DNA of 64,000 nucleotides from Propionivibrio sp. GTDB taxonomy: Bacteria > Pseudomonadota > Gammaproteobacteria > Burkholderiales > Rhodocyclaceae. The position numbers were made by a program, and so were the translations under genes. Every line of letters begins with the position of its first letter. Position 1 is the stretch's first letter. Below the pieces are notes generated by a model, which saw only the letters and a list, made by a program, of their open reading frames with translations, made no database searches and had not been told where the DNA came from. Below are positions 8,841-16,777 of this stretch, one piece after another. Location of the stretch: positions 434,001-498,000 of the forward strand of contig JADJLB010000002.1 of the NCBI GenBank assembly GCA_016705685.1. The letters run 5' to 3'.

Positions 8841-10291
8841 GGCCGGGCTCCACCCGAAGATGAGGTGGCCGCTTTCCAGGCGACCGGCTTGTACGGTGAC
8901 CGGTGCTTGAAGATAGTCGCGAACCTGCCGCGTCGTCTCCCGGATGGCGCCGCCGCGTGCGGAATTGCGGCCAGTACCGGCAGCTTGAGCGCCAAAGCGA
9001 GATCGCTTGTCGAGCGCACGCGGACGTTTGCCAGTTCCTGCATCAGGGCATATCCGCCGCCGAAAAGTGTTCCCAGAAAAAGCGATAGGAGAACATTCAG
9101 CAAAATCTTCGGACTGGCGTGTTCCGTCGGCACGAACGCCGGATTGAGGATGATCACATTGGTCAGCACCGACAGGCTTTCCAGGCGCGTTTGCGAAGTA
9201 CGCAGGCTGACTTCCTCAAAAGCGCGCTGGGCCATTTCCACATCGCGTTTCAATACGCTGATGTCGTCACGCTGGCGGCTCACGCCGAGCAAGCGTGCTT
9301 TCTGCTTTTCAATGGCATCGCGCAACCCGCTCTCGTTCTGTTTGCTGACCTCATAGGCGGTGCCGATGCTGTGGATGATTTTGCGCGTTTCACTGGCCAG
9401 GCGCGCGTTCAGCGAGGCCAGCTCGGATTGCGAGCGCAAGGTCTGCGGATGGTTCTTGCCGAGATTGATGTTGCTTTCCTGAAGCTTGGATTCGAGCCGC
9501 GAGATGTCTGCCTTGAGGCTGTTGATCAAGGGGTTTTGCAATACTTCAGACAGGGTTCCAGCATCTCCAGCGGCCAAGCTCTTGCTGTGGCTTTCGGAGC
9601 TTTGTCCCTGAACGACGGCCAATTGCGTGGACAGTTCGTTGAGCCGTGCAGTTTCGGAATCGAGTCGCTCATCGCTCGCCACGATGCCGGACTTCTGCTG
9701 ATAGTCGGAATAGGCCTGTTGCGCCGCTTCGAGACGTTCGCGGACAAGTCTGGTCTGCCCCTCGAACCAGGCGGCGTTTTGCCGGGCCGGTTCAACCTTG
9801 AGTTCCAGATTGACGTCTATGTACGCCTGCGCAAAAGCGTTCGCCGCGCTGGCGACAAAGGTCGGTTCGGGGCCGCTGAAATTGATGTTGATGACATTGC
9901 TTTCCCGCGCCGGTTTGACATCGAGCTTTTTCTGAAGCTCGTTGGCCAGCCAGACGCCAAGCTCGCCTTTGCCCTCGGTGGCGTCCTGCCACTTTTGCCT
10001 GAAGCTCGGGTCGTCGGCCAGGTGCAGCAGCTTGACGGCGCGTTGTGCCACCCGGTCGCTGTTGATGATATCGACCTGGGTGGCCATGTAGCTGGGCGAG
10101 ATCATTCCGGGTAGAACCATGCCGGCGATGGGGTCCGGCGACTTGACGTCAATCACCATGGCGGTGCCGGCGGTGAACTTCTTTGGAATCACCAGACTCA
10201 CGGCCAGCGCCGTGAGCATAGTGCCGATCACGATGGTCAGCACCACGCGAATGCGTGCCCGCAGGGTGAGCAGGAGTTGCAGGAAAGTCAT
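8837..10291 (-). CDS. epsF: Chain length determinant protein EpsF (Wzz/GNVR family)
   Basis: This 484-residue polysaccharide co-polymerase sits in the inner membrane. It has a transmembrane helix at about residues 14-36 and a periplasmic Wzz domain. A long alpha-helical coiled region follows (about 170-370), and then a second transmembrane segment (about 395-415, ILLNVLLSLFLGTLFGGGY). The segment before TM2 contains the conserved P-rich NPAFVPTEHASPKI. A cytoplasmic tail of about 60 residues follows, and the kinase domain is a separate protein (EpsG), as in betaproteobacterial Eps loci. It would set chain length and link the inner membrane to the EpsE export channel. The stop overlaps the epsG start by 4 bases. 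Confidence 0.88.
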   Translation of the reverse strand: MTFLQLLLTLRARIRVVLTIVIGTMLTALAVSLVIPKKFTAGTAMVIDVKSPDPIAGMVLPGMISPSYMATQVDIINSDRVAQRAVKLLHLADDPSFRQKWQDATEGKGELGVWLANELQKKLDVKPARESNVININFSGPEPTFVASAANAFAQAYIDVNLELKVEPARQNAAWFEGQTRLVRERLEAAQQAYSDYQQKSGIVASDERLDSETARLNELSTQLAVVQGQSSESHSKSLAAGDAGTLSEVLQNPLINSLKADISRLESKLQESNINLGKNHPQTLRSQSELASLNARLASETRKIIHSIGTAYEVSKQNESGLRDAIEKQKARLLGVSRQRDDISVLKRDVEMAQRAFEEVSLRTSQTRLESLSVLTNVIILNPAFVPTEHASPKILLNVLLSLFLGTLFGGGYALMQELANVRVRSTSDLALALKLPVLAAIPHAAAPSGRRRGRFATIFKHRSPYKPVAWKAATSSSGGARP

Positions 10292-10304
10292 GGTTGCGCC
10301 TCTC

Positions 10305-11114
10305 TCAAAAAAGGCTTTCGCGGACGTAGATCACATCGTTGGCTTGTACGGGGTCGCTCATTTCGGGCGACAGTTTCTCAATCGTGCCGTCGGCGAGCTT
10401 GCGGTGCAGGCGCAGGCGGTATTCGCTGCCGCGGGGCGTGGGGCCGCCGCCCTGAGCGAGTGCCTGCATGACCGTCATGCCGCGTTCGATGCGATACTGA
10501 CCCGGGCGTTGCGCTTCGCCGTAGATATAAAAAATCGGAGCACGATCGACGAAGATCGTGTCTCCTCCGAAGAGCACCGTATCGTTTTCCTGCGATTTCC
10601 CCCGGTACAACTCCGGAATGTCGATTTCTTGGCGAAACGGCTGGCCGTCGCGCCTGCCGGTCAGGATCACCACATCGTCGCCGGCCGCCGTCGTGCCACC
10701 GGCAGCGGCCAGCATGTCGCTGACGCGCGTATTCAAGGTCTCCAGCGGGAAGCGCCCGGGCCGGTTGACCTGGCCGAGTACGCTGACCTGATTGCCGCGC
10801 ACCTGAATCAACATGATGTTGACCTGCGGTTGATTGACGAAACCGCCTTGTTTCAGCGCCTGGGCAATTCTGCTTTCGGCCTCGGCGATCGATAGGCCGC
10901 CAATCCTGACCGAGCCGATCAGCGGGTAAGAAATCGCCCCGTTTTCGGAAACTCTGGCTTCCACGGTCAAATCGGGGTTCTGAAAAACCTGAATGCGAAT
11001 GTCGTCGCCCGCGCCAAGCGGATAATCGCGTTGCGCTGACTTGTCCTGTGCGCCGACAAGCAGCGGCAGCATGATGGCCAGCAGGCAAAGCATACGGAGC
11101 GACAGCTTGATCAT
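10305..11114 (-). CDS. epsE: Polysaccharide export outer membrane protein (Wza/EpsE-like)
   Basis: This 269-residue protein probably forms the outer-membrane or periplasmic export channel. A signal peptide (MIKLSLRMLCLLAIMLPLLVGA) ends near residue 22 and lacks a clear lipobox cysteine. Next comes the polysaccharide biosynthesis/export domain, with YPLGAGDDIRIQVFQNPDLT and GAISYPLIGSVRI. Two SLBB-type repeats follow: VSVLGQVNRPGRFPL near residue 115 and IYGEAQRPGQYRI near 200. The ATG at 11114 was chosen because GGAG lies 7 bases before it and it starts the signal peptide; the longer frame adds residues with no support. It lies 13 bases upstream of epsF. Confidence 0.88.
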   Translation of the reverse strand: MIKLSLRMLCLLAIMLPLLVGAQDKSAQRDYPLGAGDDIRIQVFQNPDLTVEARVSENGAISYPLIGSVRIGGLSIAEAESRIAQALKQGGFVNQPQVNIMLIQVRGNQVSVLGQVNRPGRFPLETLNTRVSDMLAAAGGTTAAGDDVVILTGRRDGQPFRQEIDIPELYRGKSQENDTVLFGGDTIFVDRAPIFYIYGEAQRPGQYRIERGMTVMQALAQGGGPTPRGSEYRLRLHRKLADGTIEKLSPEMSDPVQANDVIYVRESLF

Positions 11115-11209
11115 GGCGTACTCCAGCGATTGCCGGCGGCACAACGAAGCTCGCAAAACAGGTCAATCAGCCCGGGCGACACACAAGGTACACGCATGAT
11201 TTTCCTTTG

Positions 11210-12427
11210 CTAAAAAGTGAATTGGGCCGAAATGGCAGCCATCTTGCTGTCATAGTCGTAGCCGGGAAGGTTCGACGTGCGCCGGTCGTTCTGCAACGAG
11301 GCGTTGAGGGCAAGGTCGTGCACGGGTTGCCATTCGAGTGCGAGCATCGCCGAGTGCTGGGTGTCGAACCGATCGTTGAGGGGAGAAGCGGTAATGGCAC
11401 CTTGAAAATCGCGCCGGGCGTAGTCGTAACGCGCGCGCAGCGCTGTTTTCATGCCGATCTGCCAACTCGGGCTGATCACCAAACGGTCGGTGCTGATGGC
11501 GCTGCTGGCCAAAGACTGATAGCTGCTCAGCTCGCGCCCCAGGCTGGCCGTAAGAGAGGTCTTGTCGGTAATTTTCAAGTACAGGCTGACCGCTCCAACC
11601 GGCCCGGCGAAATCGCGCTCGCTGAAATGGGCGTGCGTGCGCTCGATCCGGGCAGCGCGCAGGTCAAGCGTGGCCTTCCCGGTAAGTGGCCAGTGCAGCC
11701 GTATTTCGCTTTCATTCTGGTCGAAGCGGTTGTCCAGGACCGGAACGGTCAACGGTTCGCCGCGATTGAAATACTCGCCGCGTCCATTTCTGGCAAGTGC
11801 GCTGAGCGAAGCCCCCGAACGGAAATCGTAACGCAGGCCGCCCTCGGCAGAGATCAGCCGGTTATCGCCTTCCTGGCTGAACAAAGCGCTGTTGGTGCGC
11901 GTGGTTTGCACCACACCGGCCAGAATGCGCCAGGCACTACCCACTTCAAATACACTGTCGAAGCGCTGGTTCTCGTCGGTTCGCAGGTTGCGCGTGCGGT
12001 AACCCGTATAGTCAATGAAGCTGTTCAGCGATTCCGTGCGGTCGCTGCTCAGCTTGCCGTGGAGATAGGGCGTGACCTGCCAGCGCCAAGTGGCGGCGTA
12101 ATTGCGGGCGAGGTAGTTGAGATAGTCAAAGGTGCTGTAACGATGGTCCGACAGGCTGGCCTCAAGCTCGACGCGTTGCAATGAAACTTGTTTGTTCAGC
12201 TTGAGCGCAACTGAGGTGACGGTAATGTCATCCGCTTTGGTTGGCTTGCCGAGCGCCGTGCGGGCATTGGCGCTCGATGACAAACGGAACAAATTGTCGT
12301 CATGCTGCACGGCGACCCCGGCGGACAGATTGAAGGTGTCATCTGTTCCGGCGGTTGCCGGCGCGACAACCACCAGCAGGGATAAGACCGCAGCCAGCCC
12401 TAGCCGGGCTAGGCCAATGGGCCGCAT
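11210..12427 (-). CDS. epsL: EpsL-like outer-membrane beta-barrel of exopolysaccharide operon
   Basis: This exported protein of about 405 residues has a signal peptide (hydrophobic LGLAAVLSLLVVVAPATA) and then alternating polar/apolar beta-strands with many aromatic residues. It ends in a C-terminal Phe (SAQFTF), typical of an outer-membrane barrel. It includes the early block GVAVQHDDNLFRLS found in EpsL-like and related outer-membrane proteins. The family accompanies EpsE-F-G in betaproteobacteria and is thought to help export or anchor polymer; the mechanism is unknown. The ATG at 12427 fits the signal peptide, although its ribosome site is weak. Upstream in the same frame lies an odd run encoding DYIEYIEYTD from short tandem repeats (about 12540-12580), probably leader rather than protein. 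Confidence 0.8.
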   Translation of the reverse strand: MRPIGLARLGLAAVLSLLVVVAPATAGTDDTFNLSAGVAVQHDDNLFRLSSSANARTALGKPTKADDITVTSVALKLNKQVSLQRVELEASLSDHRYSTFDYLNYLARNYAATWRWQVTPYLHGKLSSDRTESLNSFIDYTGYRTRNLRTDENQRFDSVFEVGSAWRILAGVVQTTRTNSALFSQEGDNRLISAEGGLRYDFRSGASLSALARNGRGEYFNRGEPLTVPVLDNRFDQNESEIRLHWPLTGKATLDLRAARIERTHAHFSERDFAGPVGAVSLYLKITDKTSLTASLGRELSSYQSLASSAISTDRLVISPSWQIGMKTALRARYDYARRDFQGAITASPLNDRFDTQHSAMLALEWQPVHDLALNASLQNDRRTSNLPGYDYDSKMAAISAQFTF

Positions 12428-12605
12428 GCTGCCCGCTTCGCCTGGCAAGCGCTGACTGGAATGCACCTCCGGGCCGCGATTGGCGCCCGCTGGAGCATGG
12501 ACCGGTATCGAGCGCCTGGTCATTGTGATATACGGTGCGTCGGTATATTCGATGTATTCGATATAGTCGATGTCTTCGGTTTCCAAAATTGCCTTGACCG
12601 CTTTC

Positions 12606-14045
12606 TCAGTACGCCGCTTTATCCTTGAACAGGACCAATGCGGTCTTCAACATGATTTTCAAATCGAGCCTGAGCGACCAGTTGCGGAGGTAATCCAGGT
12701 CGAAATCGATGCGCGACTGCATTTTTTCGAGCTTGTCGGTTTCGCCACGGTAGCCATTGACCTGCGCCCAGCCGGTGATTCCCGGCTTGACCTTGTGCCG
12801 GATCATGTAACCCTTGATCAGGCTGCGGTACTGTTCGTTGTGCGCTACCGCATGTGGACGAGGGCCTACAATGCTCATGCGGCCCTGCAGGACATTGAAG
12901 AACTGGGGTAACTCGTCGAGCGATGTCTTGCGCAGGAAGGCGCCGATGCGGGTAATCCGGCGGTCGTTCTTCTGCGCCTGCACGATCGTTCCGCCGTCTT
13001 CGCAAACCGACATCGAACGGAATTTATAGACAAGAATTTCTTCGCCGTCGAGCCCGTAGCGACGCTGTTTGAAGACGATCGGACCGGGCGAGTCGATCCT
13101 GACCGCAATAGCGATGATCAGCAGAATGGGCGAGATCAGAATGAGAATGAAGGACGCGATCAGCATATCGCTTGCCCATTTGGCGATCCCGCTGCTACCG
13201 GTGAAAGGGGTTTCGCAAACCGCGATGACCGGCATGCCGCAGACGGCGCCGCTATGCCCCTGGATCAGGTCGGTGACAAACACGTCGGGCACGAAATAGA
13301 TTGAAGCCGTGGTGTCCTTCAGTGCATTCAGCACGTGCAGGATGCGCGGTTGCGATGTCATCGGCAATGACAGATAGATCAGCTGAATGCGGTTCTTCTT
13401 GACGTAGCCGGGCAACTCCCTGAGCTTTCCAAGCAAGGGAAAATTCTCGACGCTTTCCAGTCTCTTTCCTTTTCGGTCATCGAAGAATCCCAGGATTTCG
13501 ATTTGCGAATAAGGCGAATTGCCAATCCGGTGGGCCAGTTCCCTCCCGTGAGCGTTCATTCCCACAACGATGGCCCTTTGCGGTGCGGTCTGCAGCTTTG
13601 ACAGAAAGGGGGCAACCGAGCGCAATGCCAGATTGGCGCCGATCTGGCAAAAAGGGGCAGCCCAAGACCAAATGATCAGCGCCCGGGTGGAAAATCTGCC
13701 TATCGTGTTCGTGACATATCCGAGCAACAGCAACAGGGTGGCGATACAGATCCAGTTGAAGAGGATGTCGGACATCATTTGCTCAGTCGAAACCTGAAGG
13801 CGCGACCTGCCCGGAAAATACAACGCAAATATCAGCACGGACAAATTGAGGTAAGGCGAGGGCAACTCTCCTTCAATGCCAACGCCGACCAGGACCAGCG
13901 AAAGGAAAAGTGCGAGCGGTTCAAGAATCGTTTCAATCGCGTACAGCCGTTTGGTCTGGCCGAGATCATGCGACGAATTTCGCGGTGAAATTCCCGATAT
14001 GGAAAGGGCCAGGTTGCTTTCGCGGAGTTGTTGGGCATGTACCAC
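12606..14045 (-). CDS. Undecaprenyl-phosphate sugar phosphotransferase (WcaJ/EpsB-like)
   Basis: This enzyme starts repeat-unit assembly by moving a hexose-1-phosphate to undecaprenyl phosphate in the inner membrane. The N-terminal half has four hydrophobic segments. A CoA-binding-like region follows (RAIVVGMNAHGRELAHRI), then one more membrane helix. The conserved catalytic domain comes last: SPGPIVFKQRRYGLDGEEI, YKFRSMSV, KTSLDELPQFFNVLQGRMS, VGPRP and KPGITGWAQVNG. The GTG at 14045 gives 479 residues, near the family norm of about 465. A longer reading starting at 14225 would begin upstream of the sigma54 promoter at 14110-14125 and is therefore unlikely. It is the first gene of the operon. 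Confidence 0.86.
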   Translation of the reverse strand: MVHAQQLRESNLALSISGISPRNSSHDLGQTKRLYAIETILEPLALFLSLVLVGVGIEGELPSPYLNLSVLIFALYFPGRSRLQVSTEQMMSDILFNWICIATLLLLLGYVTNTIGRFSTRALIIWSWAAPFCQIGANLALRSVAPFLSKLQTAPQRAIVVGMNAHGRELAHRIGNSPYSQIEILGFFDDRKGKRLESVENFPLLGKLRELPGYVKKNRIQLIYLSLPMTSQPRILHVLNALKDTTASIYFVPDVFVTDLIQGHSGAVCGMPVIAVCETPFTGSSGIAKWASDMLIASFILILISPILLIIAIAVRIDSPGPIVFKQRRYGLDGEEILVYKFRSMSVCEDGGTIVQAQKNDRRITRIGAFLRKTSLDELPQFFNVLQGRMSIVGPRPHAVAHNEQYRSLIKGYMIRHKVKPGITGWAQVNGYRGETDKLEKMQSRIDFDLDYLRNWSLRLDLKIMLKTALVLFKDKAAY

Positions 14046-14109
14046 TTTTATCGTTCGCCTTGTTTGCTTTGTTGTTGGAACGTCGTTGCTAGAACGCCTT
14101 TGCTGCAGT

Positions 14110-14125
14110 AGCAAGTGCCATGCCA
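14110..14125 (-). promoter_or_regulatory. Sigma54 promoter of the exopolysaccharide operon
   Basis: Read on the minus strand the site is TGGCATGGCACTTGCT. It has the GG and GC dinucleotides exactly 10 bases apart, matching TGGCAYR-N4-TTGCW. Transcription would start near 14099 and give a leader of about 54 bases to the GTG at 14045. Expression of the whole operon would then depend on RpoN and an enhancer-binding activator. Confidence 0.78.
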
Positions 14126-14213
14126 AATGAGAATACGCAACAAAAACAATGCGTTGGGCGTGTTCATTGTTCCTGTTCAAAGGTTCGCGCCATTTTTTTG
14201 TCGGCGGCAGGCG

Positions 14214-14291
14214 ACGGTTTTCCAATGGAATTCACATGCCATTGATATGACAGGGAAAATTCTGTCGCTATATGACGACGGCGAAAACCGT
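14214..14291. promoter_or_regulatory. Nested inverted repeats upstream of the sigma54 promoter
   Basis: Three inverted repeats are nested within 78 bases. The outer arms ACGGTTTTC (14214-14222) and GAAAACCGT (14283-14291) enclose CAATGG-N10-CCATTG (14223-14244) and GACAG-N8-CTGTC (14249-14266). They lie about 90-180 bases upstream of the -24 element, the usual distance for activator sites of sigma54 promoters. The rest of 14126-14429 shows no gene. Confidence 0.5.
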
Positions 14292-14429
14292 GGGCGTTGC
14301 GGGATGATCGGCTTACGGATGTGCGGGGGATGCCTGCGTCTGCGGTAACGCCGCCGGTCAGGGGGCTGCGGGTTAAGGGCGCTTGCGGACGGGGCGGGCG
14401 AAGGAACCCGACCGCTTGCCGCGGCCGGG

Positions 14430-14717
14430 CTATGTCTCGTAAGAGAGCAGAATCACCTCGGCCGCTTGTTGCCGCAGAGGAATCAGCGCTTGATAGGCGG
14501 CTGACTGGTACCAGGAATTGACAGCCGCGCAATCCGGAAAACGGATGACCACAATGGAAGAATGGCAGTCATCGCCCGCCAGGATGGCCGCCCGATTGCC
14601 TCGAAAAACGAGTTCGGCACCCCAGGGCGCAAGCGTGGCGGGTACCTGCTGGCGATATCGCGCCCATTTTTCAGGGTCTATGACGTTGATGTGTCCGACC
14701 ACGTAAGCTTCGTTCAT
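14430..14717 (-). CDS. DUF1330 family protein, 95 aa
   Basis: This small cytoplasmic protein has the dimeric ferredoxin-like (ABM-type) fold expected of DUF1330. It starts EAYVVGHINVIDPEKWARY and has the conserved region AAILAGDD and SSIVVIRFPD, followed by the WYQSAAYQALIPLR block. The length is normal for the family. The biochemical role of DUF1330 is not established. The gene stands alone between the exopolysaccharide operon and the gamma-carbonic-anhydrase-like gene, on the same strand, with about 120 bases before it. No promoter motif was recognised. Confidence 0.8.
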   Translation of the reverse strand: MNEAYVVGHINVIDPEKWARYRQQVPATLAPWGAELVFRGNRAAILAGDDCHSSIVVIRFPDCAAVNSWYQSAAYQALIPLRQQAAEVILLSYET

Positions 14718-14840
14718 GGCATGTCTCCCGCAAGAGTCGATCCGATCGGAAGATCAGGGTACGTGGCCCGAAATTTCGCGGCGGCTTGCACGCCCTTCGA
14801 GCCGCGTCCTGTCGTGGGCGTAGCGCGGCGATTGACGCCG

Positions 14841-15380
14841 TTACGCCACCCGGCCGGCCAGATAATTGTTCTTCAGGCGCACGTAGTGTTCAGCGGAGTA
14901 ACGCAGATAGCTGAGTTCGGATGCGCTGAGCTGCCGTACCCGTTGTGCCGGCCGGCCGACGTAAAGGAAGCCGCTTTCCAGTTGTTTTCCCGGCGGCACC
15001 AGGCTGCCGGCGCCGAGCATGACCTGGCTGGAAATCCTGGCGTCATCCATGACAATCGAGCCCAGACCGATGAGGCACTCATCGCCGATTTCACAACCAT
15101 GCAGAATCGCGGCGTGTCCGATGGTCACGTAGTTGCCGATGATCAGAGGCGAACCCTGGGGTTTGCTCTCGGTCTTGTGCGACACATGACACATGACGAA
15201 ATCCTGGATATTGGTGCCGCGTCCAACAACGATGTGATTGACGTCACCGCGCAAGACGGTGTTGCACCACAGCGAGACGTCGTCGGCAAGACAAACGTCG
15301 CCAATGACTTGAGACGATTCGTGCATGAATATTCTTTCGCCCAGTCGGGGCGACGAATCCAGATAAGGAGCAATGGTCAT
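14841..15380 (-). CDS. Gamma-carbonic-anhydrase-like protein (YrdA/PaaY family)
   Basis: This 179-residue left-handed beta-helix protein is of the gamma-carbonic anhydrase/ferripyochelin-binding type. Typical blocks are VIGDVCLADDVSLWCNTVLRGD, then GTNIQDFVMCHVS, GNYVTIGHAAILHGCEIGDE, GLGSIVMDDARI and GAGSLVPPGKQL. The three metal-ligand histidines are visible as CHVSH, GHAAILHG and surroundings. Enzymatic carbonic anhydrase activity is not assured in this subfamily. The ATG at 15380 was chosen because it gives the usual N-terminus; an ATG at 15425 would add 15 residues. It is probably transcribed alone. Confidence 0.82.
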   Translation of the reverse strand: MTIAPYLDSSPRLGERIFMHESSQVIGDVCLADDVSLWCNTVLRGDVNHIVVGRGTNIQDFVMCHVSHKTESKPQGSPLIIGNYVTIGHAAILHGCEIGDECLIGLGSIVMDDARISSQVMLGAGSLVPPGKQLESGFLYVGRPAQRVRQLSASELSYLRYSAEHYVRLKNNYLAGRVA

Positions 15381-15497
15381 GATGTTGAACCCAGGTGAGA
15401 GTGAAGAAAAAACGCTATTCGACATGAATTCCGAAGCTATACGTATTGGCCCAGGATCAATGCGGGAGCCATCGAGGCGGCCGCTCAGACGCGGCCC

Positions 15498-16754
15498 TCA
15501 GTCCCCGGCGGCGCTGCCGTTGACCCAGCGCAGGGACTCCACCAGGCAAGCGTTCAGCGTATTCAGGCTCAGGTTGGTCGCGGGCAATTCGCCGAGCACG
15601 CGCAGACAACCCTGTTTGTCGTCGGCATCAAAACACTCAAGCAGCGCCAGGGTCTTCCCGAGGGCCCCGGCATGCGAGGAGAGCGCGTCCATCACCGACG
15701 TTTCGAGCGTGATCTGCTCGAATATCTCGTTCATCGGCAGGCCCAGTGCCGCGGGCATCATCGACATGATGCCGGTGATGAAAGCCTGATCGGCGAGCTT
15801 GCCGTCACGGGGGTAGCCTTGTTGAATCAGCATTTCCATCATCCGGCCGCGTAACGCGGCGATCTGCAGCAGGGGCGAACGGCTGGCGTCGGGTGTTCCC
15901 CCCGCCGGGGTCATCAGCAGCAATTGCAGCCAGCGTTGCAACTGGCGTCGGCCGAGCAGGGTGATGGCGTGGCGCAGCGAACTGACGCGCCGGTTCAGGC
16001 CGTAACCCACAGAATTGACAATACGCAAGAGGTTAACCGCAAGCGCCGGCTCGTGTTTGAATCCTTCTTCGATCTTGGCCGTGTCCGTATCGCGGCTGGC
16101 GAGATTGATCAGTTGTATGAGGCTCATCTGGGAGGCCAAAAGACGTCGGCCACTGACGATTTCGGGACGCGCGAAATAGTTCCCCTGAAAAAGCTGGAAA
16201 CCGATCTTCTTGCAGCGTTCCATCGTCTCGCGCGATTCCACGCCTTTGGCCAGCAGTTTGAGCGGGAGTCGGGCCAGAGGTCCGGCGAGTTCGGCCAGCC
16301 CGTCGTCACCGTGCTGACGGACATCGATCTTGATGACATCAAGCAGGGTCAACAGTGGCCGGCTGCGTTCGTCAAGACCGGTGTAGTTGCCGAGCGCCAG
16401 CGGGTAGCGTCGTTCGCGCAGGATTCGGCAGCGCTGCAGGGTGCGCTCGTCCGGTGCGGCGTCGAGCACGAGTTCGAGAACCACGGCGTCGGGTGGCAAC
16501 ACTTCGATCGCATCGTCATGGATGAACCCAGGGTCGATGCGAAGAAAGGCGATATTCTTCCCCAGAGCGCTGTTGATCCCGAGATCGGCGTAGGCAGCGC
16601 AGATCAGCGCAGCGGCCTGCGAAGCATCGTAAGCCGGTGGAAGGGCGGCATCCGCCACCGATTGCAGCTTCAATTCGTAGCCGACAAGCTCGTGGTTCGG
16701 GTCGAGTACCGGTTGCCGGCTGAGCAAGGCATCGTTGATCACGTTTTCATTCAT
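15498..16754 (-). CDS. EAL-HDOD signalling protein, paralogue 3 of a tandem triplet
   Basis: This 418-residue two-domain protein has a divergent EAL domain (about residues 10-200) followed by an HDOD domain (about 205-400). EAL traces are SRQPVLDPNHELVGYEL, LLDVIKIDVRQHG, LAKGVESRETMERCKKIGF and LFQGNYFARPEI. The DDFGTG metal-binding loop of active phosphodiesterases is replaced by GNYTGLDERSRPLL, so c-di-GMP hydrolysis is unlikely. HDOD traces are LLRIVNSVGYGLNRRVSSLRHAI and LLGRRQLQRWLQLL. It is the most diverged of the three copies. The ATG at 16754 is preceded by a weak ribosome site. It lies 23 bases downstream of paralogue 2. Confidence 0.85.
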   Translation of the reverse strand: MNENVINDALLSRQPVLDPNHELVGYELKLQSVADAALPPAYDASQAAALICAAYADLGINSALGKNIAFLRIDPGFIHDDAIEVLPPDAVVLELVLDAAPDERTLQRCRILRERRYPLALGNYTGLDERSRPLLTLLDVIKIDVRQHGDDGLAELAGPLARLPLKLLAKGVESRETMERCKKIGFQLFQGNYFARPEIVSGRRLLASQMSLIQLINLASRDTDTAKIEEGFKHEPALAVNLLRIVNSVGYGLNRRVSSLRHAITLLGRRQLQRWLQLLLMTPAGGTPDASRSPLLQIAALRGRMMEMLIQQGYPRDGKLADQAFITGIMSMMPAALGLPMNEIFEQITLETSVMDALSSHAGALGKTLALLECFDADDKQGCLRVLGELPATNLSLNTLNACLVESLRWVNGSAAGD

Positions 16755-16777
16755 TTCTGGCCGCGCCGGGAAAGCGG

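Noticed and set aside
9119-12184. Long plus-strand frames opposite epsF, epsE and epsL
   Set aside because: They mirror the codon bias of the real genes on the other strand and show no motifs.
14046-14225. N-terminal extension of the sugar transferase
   Set aside because: It would begin upstream of the sigma54 promoter and exceeds the family length.
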